A stretch of DNA of 64,000 nt from Actinophytocola sp049647105 (GCF_049647105.1 NZ_JBARWZ010000027.1:20822-84821); one strand, 5' to 3'. Positions 22,683 to 31,807 are shown, numbered from the stretch's first letter. A program made the numbers and translations. Notes: generated from the sequence alone by a model not told the origin.

Positions 22683-23543
22683 ATGGACTTTCTCCGTCCG
22701 TCCACACTGGACGAAGCACTGGCCGTGAAGGCAGAGCACCCGGACGCCGTACCCATCGCGGGTGGCACGGACGTCATGGTGGAGCTGAACTTCGACGTCC
22801 GCCGCCCGGCCGCGCTGCTCGACCTCGGCGGGGTCGCCGAGCTGTCGCGGTGGTCGCTGGAGGACGGGCACGTCCGGCTCGGCGCTACCGTGCCGTACGC
22901 GCGGGTAGTGACCGAGCTGGGCGAGCACCTGCCAGGTCTTGCGATGGCGTCCCGCACGGTCGGGTCGCCGCAGATCCGCAACCGGGGCACGGTCGGCGGC
23001 AACCTCGGTTCCGCCTCGCCCGCCGGGGACGCGCACCCGCCGCTCGTGGCCGCCGCGGCCGGCATCGAGGTGGCGTCCACGCGCGGCAGCAGGACCGTCC
23101 CGGCACGGGAGTTCTTCCACGGCCCCAAGAAGTCCGCGCTCGAACCCGACGAGCTGATCGTCGCGGTCCTGGTGCCGACGGCCGCCGGGCCGCAGCAGTT
23201 CGCCAAGGTCGGCACCCGCAACGCGATGGTCATCGCCGTCTGCTCGTTCGCGGTCGCGCTCGACGTGGCCGGCAAGGGCGTCGGCACCGGCATCGGGTCG
23301 GCGGGACCGACCCCGTTGCGGGCGCTGGAGGCCGAGGAGTTCGCGGCCACCGAGCTGCCATGGGACGACATCGGTGGCGGGAAACCGTTGCCGGACAACA
23401 TCGCGCGGGCGTTCGGCGAACTGGTCGGCGCCGCCGCGCGCCCGATAGACGACGTGCGCGGGAGCGCGGCCTACCGCCGCCACGCGCTGTCCGTGCTCGC
23501 CCGCCGCACACTCGGCTGGGCCTGGCAGGAGGTTGGGAAGTAG
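22683..23543 (+). CDS. Xanthine dehydrogenase-type FAD-binding subunit
   Basis: This 286-residue CoxM/XdhB-type protein has MDFLRPSTLDEALAVKAEHP, the FAD-binding VPIAGGTDVMVELNF, and the family motif SPQIRNRGTVGGNLGSASPA. It ends with the CO-dehydrogenase flavoprotein C-terminal domain. It passes electrons from the iron-sulfur subunit to FAD/NAD. ATG 22683 begins 2 bp after the uricase stop; GTG 22677, overlapping that stop, is an alternative. Confidence 0.92.
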   Translation: MDFLRPSTLDEALAVKAEHPDAVPIAGGTDVMVELNFDVRRPAALLDLGGVAELSRWSLEDGHVRLGATVPYARVVTELGEHLPGLAMASRTVGSPQIRNRGTVGGNLGSASPAGDAHPPLVAAAAGIEVASTRGSRTVPAREFFHGPKKSALEPDELIVAVLVPTAAGPQQFAKVGTRNAMVIAVCSFAVALDVAGKGVGTGIGSAGPTPLRALEAEEFAATELPWDDIGGGKPLPDNIARAFGELVGAAARPIDDVRGSAAYRRHALSVLARRTLGWAWQEVGK

Positions 23544-23545
23544 AG

Positions 23546-24019
23546 ATGCGGGTCAACGTGGAGGTCAACGGCGAGCAGCGCACCGCCGACGACGTGTGGC
23601 CGGGCGAGAGCCTGCTGTACGTCCTGCGGGAGCGACTCGGCCTGCCCGGCGCCAAGAACGCCTGTGAGCAGGGCGAATGCGGCTCCTGCACGGTCTACCT
23701 TGACGACACGCCCGTGTGCGCGTGCCTCGTCGCCGCCGGTCAGGTCGAGGGCCGGTCGGTGCGTACCGTCGAGGGGCTCGGCACCGAGGACGAGCTGGAT
23801 CCCGTGCAGGACGCGTTCGTTCGCACCGGCGCGGTCCAGTGTGGCTTCTGCACCCCGGGGCTCATCGTCGCGACGCACGAGCTGGTGCACCGCAAGCCCG
23901 ACGCGAGCGACGCGGAGATCCGCGAGGCACTCGCCGGGAACCTGTGCCGCTGCACCGGGTACGAGAAGATCCTGGACGCCGTCCGCCTCGCGGCGCAGAC
24001 CGTGCGGGAGCAGGCGTGA
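23546..24019 (+). CDS. Xanthine dehydrogenase-type [2Fe-2S] subunit
   Basis: A 157-residue small subunit. The plant-ferredoxin-type cluster motif is CEQGECGSCTVYLDDTPVC, and the second cluster has CGFCTPG and CRCTGY. These are the two [2Fe-2S] centres of the molybdenum hydroxylase family. It links the molybdopterin and FAD subunits. It lies between the FAD subunit (2-bp gap) and the deaminase gene (GTGA overlap). Confidence 0.95.
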   Translation: MRVNVEVNGEQRTADDVWPGESLLYVLRERLGLPGAKNACEQGECGSCTVYLDDTPVCACLVAAGQVEGRSVRTVEGLGTEDELDPVQDAFVRTGAVQCGFCTPGLIVATHELVHRKPDASDAEIREALAGNLCRCTGYEKILDAVRLAAQTVREQA

Positions 24020-25380
24020 GGACCATCATCGAGAACGCGGCGATCGCGACCGTCGACGGATCCGAGGGCGCGGGCACCGAGTACCGGAACGGGCATGTCG
24101 TCGTCGACCGCGGCGTGATCGAGGCCGTCGGTGACGGCCCGGCGCCGCCCGGCCTGGACGCCCAGCGCTACGTCGACGGCACCGGCTGCCTCGTCACGCC
24201 CGGCTTCGTCAACACCCACCACCACCTCTACCAGTGGGCCACCCGCGGCTACGCCCAGGACTCGACGCTGTTCGAGTGGCTCACCGAGCTGTACCCGGTG
24301 TGGGCAGGCATCGACGAGAAGATCGTGCACACCGCGGCCGTGGCGGGCCTCACCCGGCTCGCCAGCACCGGCTGCACCACCGCCGCCGACCACCACTACG
24401 TCATCCCGCGCGACGGCGGTGACGTGTTCGGCGCGACCGTCGAGGCCGCCCGCCAGGTCGGCATCCGGCTGCACGGGGTGCGCGGGTCCATGGACCGCGG
24501 CGAGTCGGCGGGCGGGCTGCCGCCGGACTCGATCGTCGAGACCCTGGACGGCGCGCTGTCCGGCACCGCGGAGGCCATCGACCGGTTCCACGATCCGTCA
24601 CCGGGTTCGTTCGTGCGGGTCGCGGTCGGGCCGTGCTCGCCGTTCTCGGTGAGCGAGGACCTCATGCGCAAGGCCACGGAACTGGCGCGGGACAAGGGCG
24701 TCCGCCTCCACACCCACCTCGCGGAGACCCTCGACGAGGAGCGCCAGTGCCTCGAAGAGTACGGCTGCACCCCGGCAGAGCTGGCCGACCGGCTGGGCTG
24801 GCTCGGTGAGGACGTGTGGTTCGCGCACGGCATCCACTTCTCCGACGACGCGGTCGCCCGGCTCGGCGCGACCGGCACCGGGGTGGCGCACTGCCCGACC
24901 TCCAACTCCCGCCTGGGTGCCGGCATCGCCCGCGTCCAGGATCTCGTGCACGCCGGTGTGCCGGTGGGGCTCGGCGTCGACGGCGCCGCGTCCAACGAGG
25001 ACGGCGGGCTGGGCATCGAGCTGCGCCAGGCGGTGTACCTGGCCAGGCAGAAGAATGGGCCGCACTCGGCCACCGCCCGCGACGGGCTGTGGCTCGCCAC
25101 CCGGGGTGGCGCCCGCGTCCTCGGCCGCGAGGCCGAGATCGGCTCCCTCGAGGTTGGCAAGCAGGCCGACCTGGCCGTGTGGCGGCTGACCGGCATGAAC
25201 CACACCGGCATCGCCGACCCCGTCGCAGCGCTGGTGTTCGGCGCGCTGCCGCCACTCGCGCTGCTGCTCGCGGGCGGCAGGGTGATCGTCGAGGACGACG
25301 AGGTACGCACCGTGTCCGAATCCGACGCGGCGACCGCACTGGCCGTCGCGTCGCGAGTGCTGGCGGAGAAGCGATCATGA
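24016..25380 (+). CDS. 8-oxoguanine deaminase / guanine deaminase-type amidohydrolase
   Basis: This 454-residue amidohydrolase has the metal motif VNTHHHLYQWATRGYAQDST followed by LFEWLTELYPVWAGID, as in 8-oxoguanine deaminases. Later come LHTHLAETLDEE, FAHGIHF, AHCPTSNSRLGAGIARVQDL and GLGVDGAASNEDGGLGIELR. Deamination of 8-oxoguanine gives urate directly, while guanine gives xanthine for the dehydrogenase. Both products enter the same operon's pathway. GTG 24016 overlaps the previous stop and the end overlaps the molybdopterin subunit start. The 8-oxo call is by motif memory; guanine deaminase is the alternative. Confidence 0.85.
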   Translation: MRTIIENAAIATVDGSEGAGTEYRNGHVVVDRGVIEAVGDGPAPPGLDAQRYVDGTGCLVTPGFVNTHHHLYQWATRGYAQDSTLFEWLTELYPVWAGIDEKIVHTAAVAGLTRLASTGCTTAADHHYVIPRDGGDVFGATVEAARQVGIRLHGVRGSMDRGESAGGLPPDSIVETLDGALSGTAEAIDRFHDPSPGSFVRVAVGPCSPFSVSEDLMRKATELARDKGVRLHTHLAETLDEERQCLEEYGCTPAELADRLGWLGEDVWFAHGIHFSDDAVARLGATGTGVAHCPTSNSRLGAGIARVQDLVHAGVPVGLGVDGAASNEDGGLGIELRQAVYLARQKNGPHSATARDGLWLATRGGARVLGREAEIGSLEVGKQADLAVWRLTGMNHTGIADPVAALVFGALPPLALLLAGGRVIVEDDEVRTVSESDAATALAVASRVLAEKRS

Positions 25381-27668
25381 CCACCACACAGCAACCTCTC
25401 GTCACGAACGTCACCGGCGGGGTGGGCGACAGCCCGCTGCGGCCCGACGGCGCGCAGAAGACCCGAGGCGAGTTCGCGTACTCGTCCGACCTGTGGGCCG
25501 AGGACATGCTGTGGGGTGCCACGCTGCGCAGCCCGCACCCGTACGCCCGCATCAAGGGCGTGGACATCACCGAGGCACTGAAGCTGCCCGGCGTGTACGC
25601 GGTGCTCACCCACGAGGACGTGCCCGGCGACAACATCTACGGCCTCGAGCACCCCGACCAGCCGGTGCTCGCCGTGGACATCGTGCGCTACCAGGGGGAA
25701 CCGGTCGCGATCGTCGCCGCCGACCACCCCGAGACCGCACGCCGCGCCGCCGACCGCATCGTCGTCGACTACGAGGTGCTCACCCCGGTCACCGACGCCG
25801 AGGCCGCGATGCGCCCGGAGTCGCCGGTCCTGCACCCGTCGCACGAGGGCGGCAACATCGTGCGCCACGCTCCCATCCGGTACGGCGAGGAGTCACCGAC
25901 CGCGGACGTCGTGGTCTCCGGCGAGTACACGGTCGGCATGCAGGACCAGGCCTTCCTCGGCCCGGAGTCCGGGCTCGCGGTGCCCGCCGAGGACGGCGGC
26001 GTCGACCTCTACATCGCCACCCAGTGGCTGCACGCCGACCAGCGGCAGGTGACGAAGGCACTGGCGTTGCCGGAGGACAAGGTGCGGCTGCACCTCGCGG
26101 GCGTCGGTGGCGCGTTCGGCGCGCGCGAGGACCTGTCGATGCAGATCCACGCGTGCCTGCTCGCGCTGCACACCGGCAAGCCGGTCAAGATCTCCTACGG
26201 CCGCGAGGAGTCGTTCTTCGGGCACGTGCACCGCCATCCCGCGCTGATGCGTTACGAGCACGGCGCCACCCGCGACGGCGACCTCGTCTACGTCAGGGCG
26301 GAGATCATCCTCGACGGCGGCGCGTACGCGTCGACGACGGCGGCGGTCACCGGCAACGCGGCCACGCTCGGGGCAGGGCCCTACCGGGTGCCGAACGTGC
26401 GCGTCGACGGCTACGGCGTCTACACGAACAACCCGCCGTGCGGTGCCATGCGCGGGTTCGGCGCGGTGCAGGCGTGCTTCGCCTACGAGTCGCAGATGGA
26501 CAAGCTCGCCGCCGCGCTCGGCATGGACCCGGTCGACCTGCGGATCCGCAACGCAGCCGAGCGCGGTACCACCATGCCGACCGGGCAGGTGATCGACGCG
26601 CCCGCGCCGGTCGCGGAGCTGCTCGAACTGGTGCGCGCCAAGCCGATGCCCGCGACCCCGACCGGCCCCCGGGACCTGCGCGAACTGCCGGGCGGGGTCT
26701 CCAACACCACGCACGGCGAGGGGGTCGTGCGCGGGGTCGGGTACGGCGTCGGCATCAAGAACGTCGGCTTCTCCGAGGGTTTCGACGACTACTCCACCGC
26801 CCGCGTGCGGCTGGAGGTGATCGCGGGCGAGCCGGTGGTGTCCGTGCACACGGCCGCCGCGGAGGTCGGTCAGGGCCTGGTCACGCTGAAGGCGCAGATC
26901 GCGCGGACCGAGCTGGGGGTGCAGCGGGTGCAGATCCAGCCGTCGAACACGTTCGTCGGCAGCGCGGGGTCCTCGTCAGCGTCGCGGCAGAGTTACGTCA
27001 CAGGCGGCGCGGTCAAGGCGGCGTGCGAGGAGGTCCGCGACCGTGTGCTGGAGCTGGCCGCCGTATGCGGGTTCGATGCGACGGGGCTCGCGGGCGGGAA
27101 GGTCGTGTCGGCAACGCACGAGGTGCTCGCGGACCTCGTCGACGTGCTCGGTGACGAGGTCGTCGAGCGGACCGTCGAGTGGCGGCACCGGCCGACCCAG
27201 CCCCTGGACCCGGTGACGGGGCAGGGTTTCGCGCACGTGCAGTACGCGTTCGCGGCGCACCGCGCGGTCGTCGACGTCGACGTGGAGCTGGGGCTCGTGC
27301 GGGTGGTGGAGCTGGCGTGCGCGCAGGACGTCGGCCGTGCCATGAACCCGGACGGGGTGCTCGGGCAGATCCAGGGCGGATCCGCGCAGGGCCTCGGGCT
27401 CGCGGTGATGGAGGAGATCCAGGTCTCCGACGGCGTGGTGCGCAACCCGTCGTTCACCGACTACCTCATCCCCACGGTGCTGGACATGCCGCCGATGTTG
27501 ATCGACGTGCTCGAACGGGCGGATCCCCATGCGCCGTACGGGTTGCGGGGCGTGGGGGAGCCGCCGACCCTGTCGTCGACGCCCGCGATCGCGGCCGCCA
27601 TCCGCGCGGCGACCGGCTTGGCGCTGACCCGGGTTCCGGTGCGGCCAGAACACATCGTCGGAGCGTGA
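25377..27668 (+). CDS. Xanthine dehydrogenase-type molybdopterin subunit
   Basis: A 763-residue large subunit. The N-terminal aldehyde oxidase a/b hammerhead domain is RPDGAQKTRGEFAYSSDLWA. The Moco-binding part has GVGGAFGAREDLSMQIHACL, GAMRGFGAVQACFAYESQMD, GQGLVTLKAQIA and, near the end, YGLRGVGEPPTLSSTPAIAA with the catalytic Glu. It oxidises hypoxanthine/xanthine to urate. The three-subunit layout (FAD, FeS, Moco) is the bacterial type. ATG 25377 overlaps the deaminase stop. It is the last gene of the operon; maturation factors are not encoded here. Confidence 0.94.
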   Translation: MTTTQQPLVTNVTGGVGDSPLRPDGAQKTRGEFAYSSDLWAEDMLWGATLRSPHPYARIKGVDITEALKLPGVYAVLTHEDVPGDNIYGLEHPDQPVLAVDIVRYQGEPVAIVAADHPETARRAADRIVVDYEVLTPVTDAEAAMRPESPVLHPSHEGGNIVRHAPIRYGEESPTADVVVSGEYTVGMQDQAFLGPESGLAVPAEDGGVDLYIATQWLHADQRQVTKALALPEDKVRLHLAGVGGAFGAREDLSMQIHACLLALHTGKPVKISYGREESFFGHVHRHPALMRYEHGATRDGDLVYVRAEIILDGGAYASTTAAVTGNAATLGAGPYRVPNVRVDGYGVYTNNPPCGAMRGFGAVQACFAYESQMDKLAAALGMDPVDLRIRNAAERGTTMPTGQVIDAPAPVAELLELVRAKPMPATPTGPRDLRELPGGVSNTTHGEGVVRGVGYGVGIKNVGFSEGFDDYSTARVRLEVIAGEPVVSVHTAAAEVGQGLVTLKAQIARTELGVQRVQIQPSNTFVGSAGSSSASRQSYVTGGAVKAACEEVRDRVLELAAVCGFDATGLAGGKVVSATHEVLADLVDVLGDEVVERTVEWRHRPTQPLDPVTGQGFAHVQYAFAAHRAVVDVDVELGLVRVVELACAQDVGRAMNPDGVLGQIQGGSAQGLGLAVMEEIQVSDGVVRNPSFTDYLIPTVLDMPPMLIDVLERADPHAPYGLRGVGEPPTLSSTPAIAAAIRAATGLALTRVPVRPEHIVGA

Positions 27669-27930
27669 CGAAATCACCCGCGGGGAGGGGTTTTCGTGAC
27701 CTGGACACTAGTAGTGTGGTGATTACGGACCGCCATTGGCAGTGGTAATGGCGTTCCGTGCTGGCTCGAGCGTGCGCCGATGATCGCTACCAACAGTAGT
27801 TCACCTGAATGGCCTAGCTGCCAACACATAGGGTGTTCGCGTTGGCGGTGATCGGTCCCCTTTTGGACGCAGAGGGGGTTGCGCATTCACTGGTAACGTC
27901 ACGACCCCTGATCGGAGAAGGACAACCTCG
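27669..27930. other. Intergenic region with two inverted repeats
   Basis: There is a weak GC stem followed by TTTT just after the dehydrogenase stop (27678-27695). ACACTA-G-TAGTGT at 27705-27717 is an exact 6-bp inverted repeat. CGCCATT at 27731-27737 pairs with AATGGCG at 27747-27753. No gene is seen. The repeats may be a terminator and operator sites for the downstream GGDEF/EAL transcript. Confidence 0.4.
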
Positions 27931-27969
27931 ATGACTTGGCCGCTGGCAGGCTCCAGTGGATCGATCTGA
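27931..27969 (+). CDS. Leader ORF of 12 residues
   Basis: ATG 27931, preceded by GGAGAAGGA, gives MTWPLAGSSGSI and stops at 27967-27969. The stop lies 11 nt past the GTG start of the GGDEF/EAL gene (27956), which has only a poor ribosome site of its own. The short frame therefore probably serves translational coupling. It overlaps the main gene in a different frame. Confidence 0.45.
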   Translation: MTWPLAGSSGSI

Positions 27970-30016
27970 GCTTGCGCGTGCGTTGGCGGGGGCGCTGGCA
28001 CAGGTCATCTACGTTGCGCGGTCGCGCGAAGATGTCGAGGGTGAGCTGGCAACCGCTCTCGACGTGCTCGCCGACGCCGCGGCGGCGGAGCCGTACGCCG
28101 AGCAGCCGGTGCTGAACGTCGCGAACCGGTTGGTGGCGCTGGGTTTCGTCGGCTCCGAATGCATTGACGTGATCATCAAGGTACTGGGTGAGCGGATGCC
28201 GAAGCTGTCCGGGGTGTCGGACCTCGTCGGCCTGCCGGGGCGCCTCGCGAACGTGTTCGGCTCGCTCGCCAAGGGTGTCGCGGACGGCATGCGGCACCGG
28301 CTGTTCGAGGAGCAGGAAGGGCTGACGCTCGCGCTGATCCGCGCCCGCGAGAACGCGGAGATCGCGTTACGGGACAGCGAAGCGCGGTTCGAGGAGATCT
28401 TCTCCACATCCAGCGTCGGCATGGCCATCACCGATCTCGAGTTCGGCATCCTCCGCACCAACCGCGCACTCGCCGACATCCTCGAGCACCGGGGCGGAAA
28501 GCTCGCCGTGCGACGACTCGACGAGATCTTCCACCCGAACGACGTCGACTACCTGCGGCTGCGGTACCAGGTGCTGCTCGAAGCGGACTCGCTGCCGTTC
28601 CGCGAGCGGCGAAGACTCGTCAAGAGCGACGACGAGGAGGCACTGGTCTTCCTGTCGGCGTCGGTGCTGCGGGCGCCGACCGGCGAGCCGAAGTTCTACG
28701 TCACGGCTGTCGAGGACGTGTCGGACCGCCACTTCCTGGAGAACCAGCTCCAGTTCCAGGCCACCCACGACTCGCTGACCGGGCTCGCGAACCGGCCCCG
28801 GTTCGTCGGCAGGTTCGAGGAGGCGCTGTCGGGCGAGGCCGCGGCCGACGAGATCACCATGCTGCACCTTGACCTCGACGGCTTCCACGCGGTGAACGAC
28901 GGCCTCGGCCGCGACGTCGGCGACCGCGTGCTGCAGACCGTCGCCATGCGCCTGACCGACGTGTTCGGAGGCGAGAACGCGACGGTCGCGAGGTTCGACG
29001 GCGACGAGTTCGCCGTGCTGGTGGAACACAAGGCGACCACCCCGTCGTGCGAGACGATGGCGTCCCGCATCAACGAGAAACTGGCCGAACTCGTGTTCGT
29101 CGGCGACCACGGCGTCGCGACCACCGCCACGATTGCCGTGCTGCACCAACCATCACCCGGCGCGACGCCCGCGGAACTGTTGCGTGCCACCGACATCACG
29201 CTGCGCAGGCTGAAGAAGACCGGCCGGCGCCAGTGGGGCATGGTCGACGAACAGCAGAACATGGCCGATCGCGAGCGGTTCAACCTCGCCAGCTCCATGC
29301 CCGGCGCCTGGGACAACGGCGAGATCGAGCTGGAGTACCAGCCGGTCGTGTCGTACGCGACGGGCAAGGTCGTTGCCGTGCAGGCGTTGATGCGGTGGGA
29401 CCACGTGGACGGGCCACTGGGCCACGACCGGTGCCTGCAGGTGCTGGCCGAGACCGGTTTCGAGCTGCCGATCGGGCGGTGGATGCTCGGGCGCGCGTGT
29501 GCCGACCTGAAGGAGATGCCGGGGCGGCCGGTGCTCTACGTGGAGCTGACCCGTGAGTTCGCCGGGGATCCGGACCTGGTGTCCACCGTGCAGGCGGTCC
29601 TGGCTGACGCGGGCCTGGCACCCGGCCAGTTGCGGATCGGGATGCCCGTACAGGCGCTGTGCATGCTGGACGGGCTGGCCGAGGACAACCTGCGCGTGCT
29701 CGCCGACATCGGGATTTCGCTGGTGCTGCACGAGTTCGGGACCACCAGCGGGGACCTGGCCTGCCTCGAGGACCTGCCCGTCATGGCGGTGAAGCTGGCC
29801 TCCAGGGTGGCGGCCCGGATCGCCGACGAGGGGTCATTGTTCACCCGGATGGTCCGGGAGCTGGTGCCGCTGGTCAAGAGCCGCGGCGCGGGGATCATCG
29901 TGGGCGACGTGGACGGGGACGACCAGTTCGAGTGGTGGCGTGCCGTCGGCGCCGACCAGGTGCAGGGGCCGAGGGTCGGGCTGCCCGGGCCGCCCGAGGA
30001 TCTCCCGTTGAACTGA
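27956..30016 (+). CDS. PAS-GGDEF-EAL protein with degenerate catalytic motifs
   Basis: A 686-residue cytosolic protein: a helical N-terminal domain (1-135), a PAS domain (about 142-260), a GGDEF domain (about 265-430) and an EAL domain (about 445-680). The cyclase motif is RFDGDEFAVL (348-352 DGDEF, first Gly changed). The EAL motif is QAL (AVQALMRWDHVDGPLG, 476-478), and the usual DDFGTG loop reads HEFGTT. Loss of the EAL Glu and the DD pair should abolish phosphodiesterase activity; cyclase activity is doubtful. It may bind cyclic-di-GMP or GTP as a sensor. The GTG start overlaps a leader ORF. Actinomycete paralogues with active motifs would be expected elsewhere. Confidence 0.88.
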   Translation: MDRSELARALAGALAQVIYVARSREDVEGELATALDVLADAAAAEPYAEQPVLNVANRLVALGFVGSECIDVIIKVLGERMPKLSGVSDLVGLPGRLANVFGSLAKGVADGMRHRLFEEQEGLTLALIRARENAEIALRDSEARFEEIFSTSSVGMAITDLEFGILRTNRALADILEHRGGKLAVRRLDEIFHPNDVDYLRLRYQVLLEADSLPFRERRRLVKSDDEEALVFLSASVLRAPTGEPKFYVTAVEDVSDRHFLENQLQFQATHDSLTGLANRPRFVGRFEEALSGEAAADEITMLHLDLDGFHAVNDGLGRDVGDRVLQTVAMRLTDVFGGENATVARFDGDEFAVLVEHKATTPSCETMASRINEKLAELVFVGDHGVATTATIAVLHQPSPGATPAELLRATDITLRRLKKTGRRQWGMVDEQQNMADRERFNLASSMPGAWDNGEIELEYQPVVSYATGKVVAVQALMRWDHVDGPLGHDRCLQVLAETGFELPIGRWMLGRACADLKEMPGRPVLYVELTREFAGDPDLVSTVQAVLADAGLAPGQLRIGMPVQALCMLDGLAEDNLRVLADIGISLVLHEFGTTSGDLACLEDLPVMAVKLASRVAARIADEGSLFTRMVRELVPLVKSRGAGIIVGDVDGDDQFEWWRAVGADQVQGPRVGLPGPPEDLPLN

Positions 30017-30143
30017 TCTCTTCCTTGTTCGCAGTGTGGACCCGAACGACGCTTTCCTTGCTGGGTTTGCCTCCGGCGGCTCCTCGCCGGAGGGGCAGGT
30101 CGACGGGATGGCAGGGAGCCCCTTGGTGGCGGACTGGCGCGAT

Positions 30144-30188
30144 GTCCCGAAAGGCGCTTTCAGGGCGTTGGACGTCCCAAAGGCGCCT
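30144..30188. repeat. Dispersed intergenic repeat, GAAAGGCGCTTTC family
   Basis: GTCCCGAAAGGCGCTTTC followed by GGGCGTTGGACGTCCC and AAAGGCGCC. The core resembles 63973-64000 at the window's right edge. It is built of short self-complementary blocks and lies between genes, so it may act as a transcription end or REP-like element. Confidence 0.55.
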
Positions 30189-30244
30189 AATCAGTTCTGG
30201 GAGTCGGCCGTCGGGCAGACTCTTGGGTTGGTGGCCGACTGGCG

Positions 30245-30434
30245 GGTGAGCACTCTGAGCGCCTGGGCGTTGAGTCCTGACGAAAGATCGTGCCCTTGCT
30301 GGTAGGTCGGGAGAGCTGAATCGCTGCTGGGATGTCGTGCCCGTTGCTGGTCGGCGTGAGCACTGCTTGATTAGGTCGCTGATGGTTCTCCCGCTGGCTG
30401 CTGTGGTGATCGGTGTCGAGAATCGGGAGGATCG
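30245..30434 (+). ncRNA. Candidate IS110 bridge-RNA region (left end)
   Basis: IS110-family elements encode a structured guide (bridge) RNA between the left end and the transposase gene. Here the segment has a near-duplicate word: ATCGTGCCCTTGCTGGTAGG at 30287-30306 and GTCGTGCCCGTTGCTGGTCGG at 30334-30354, 46-47 bp apart. Paired related loops would fit target- and donor-binding loops. I could not fix the exact IS boundary or fold the RNA, so this is a location-based proposal only. Confidence 0.35.
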
Positions 30435-31661
30435 TTGCGGCTGTTCGTAGGGGATGACTGGGCTGAGGACCACCACGATGTGGAGGTGATGGACGGGTTC
30501 GGTCGCCGGTTGAGCAGGGCTCGGCTGCCTGAGGGTGTGGCGGGGATGGCCCGGTTGCACGCGATGGTGGGTGAGTTGGTCGGTGACGAGGTGGATGAGG
30601 ATGTGGAGGTGCTGGTCGGGATCGAGACCGATCGGGGCCCGTGGGTGGCGGCGTTGGTGGCGGCCGGCTACACGGTGCTGGCGGTTAATCCGTTGCAGGC
30701 GGCCAGGTTCCGTGACCGGTTGGGCGTGTCGGGGGCCAAGAGCGACGCCGGTGACGCCCATGTCCTGGCCGACATGGTCCGCACCCACTCCCACGAGCTG
30801 CGGCCGGTCGCTGGGGACAGCGCGGAGGCAGTGGCGGTCAAGGTCGTGGCCCGCACCCACAAGACCCTGATCTGGGAACGGACCCGTCACACCCAGCGGT
30901 TGCGGCACGCGCTGCGGGACTACTTCCCCGCCGCGCTGCTCGCGTTCGAGGACCTCGACGCCGCCGACACCCTGGAACTGCTGACCAAGGCACCCACCCC
31001 GGCCAAGGCCGCCCGGCTGACCACCACACAGATCAGCGCCGCGCTCACACGTGCCCGCCGCCGCAACGTCGCGGAGAAGACCGAGCTGGTCCAGGCCGCG
31101 CTGCGCGCCGACCACCTCGGTCAACCCGAGGTCGTGACCAGCGCCTACGCCGCCTCGGTGCAAGCGCTCATCGCGGTCCTGACCGTGCTCAACACCCAGG
31201 TCAAGGCCATGCAGGGGCAGCTCGAGGCCCATTTTGGCCGGCACCCGGCCGCTGAGATCGTGCTGTCCCAGCCCGGTCTGGGACCGATCCTCGGCGCCCG
31301 GGTGCTCGCGGAGTTCGGCGACGACCCCACCCGCTACGCCACCGCCAAAGCCCGCAAGAACTACGCGGGAACCTCACCGATCACCCGCGCGTCGGGCAGG
31401 AAGAAGGTCACCCTGGCCCGGTTCGTCCACAACGACCGGCTCATCGACGCGCTGCTAGCCCAGGCGTTCTCCGCGCTCAACCACTCGCCCGGAGCACGCG
31501 CCTACTACGACAAACAACGCGCCCGCGGCAGCAGCCACAACGCCGCCCTGCGCCAACTCGCCAACCGACTCGTCGGCATCCTCCACGGCTGTCTCCGCAG
31601 CCGCACCCACTACAACGAGACAACCGCCTGGACTCATCACACCGAGCCAGCCGCTGCTTGA
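30435..31661 (+). mobile_element. IS110-family transposase (IS element)
   Basis: This 408-residue protein has the DEDD RuvC-like N-terminal domain: FVGDDWAEDHHDVEVMD (first Asp), VLVGIETDRGPWVAALVAAG (Glu) and GAKSDAGDAHVLADM (Asp pair). The C-terminal Transposase_20 domain has VLSQPGLGPILGARVLAEFG and YAGTSPITRASGRKKVTLAR, with the Ser nucleophile region. The start is TTG 30435, 4 nt after GGGAGG and in the family's usual place. The frame is intact, so the element may be active. IS110 elements lack terminal inverted repeats and target duplications, so the ends cannot be drawn exactly. A tuf fragment begins about 50 bp downstream. Confidence 0.92.
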
Positions 31662-31712
31662 CATCTACGCTCCTGGGATGTCTTTCGTGGCACCAACTCC
31701 GGGTGTCACCCT

Positions 31713-31793
31713 GTGGACGTCGGGCTCGGGTTCGCCATCCGTGCGGGCAACCGCACGGTCGGCGCGGGCACCGTCCAGGAACTGCTCGACTAG
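31713..31793 (+). pseudogene. C-terminal remnant of an elongation factor Tu gene
   Basis: The frame VDVGLGFAIRAGNRTVGAGT then VQELLD and stop matches the last 26 residues of EF-Tu. The typical ending is EGLRFAIREGGRTVGAGTV..., with the FAIR.G.RTVGAG block intact. Nothing EF-Tu-like precedes it up to the IS110 transposase. The tail differs from the normal housekeeping end (ends ELLD rather than TKIL/VK), so it probably came from a divergent tuf paralogue truncated on insertion or deletion next to the IS. A strong hairpin follows. Confidence 0.78.
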
Positions 31794-31807
31794 CGGGCGG
31801 TGACGGC

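Larger units (their letters stand above)
30017..30434. other. Non-coding region before the IS110 transposase
   Basis: 418 bp without a convincing gene. It has a dispersed-repeat copy at 30144-30188 and then probable IS110 left-end sequence. In the latter, GTGAGCACT occurs near 30246 and 30356, and a TCGTGCCC-TTGCTGGT word occurs twice (near 30288 and 30334). The right part is where IS110 elements encode their bridge RNA; see the separate entry. Confidence 0.45.
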
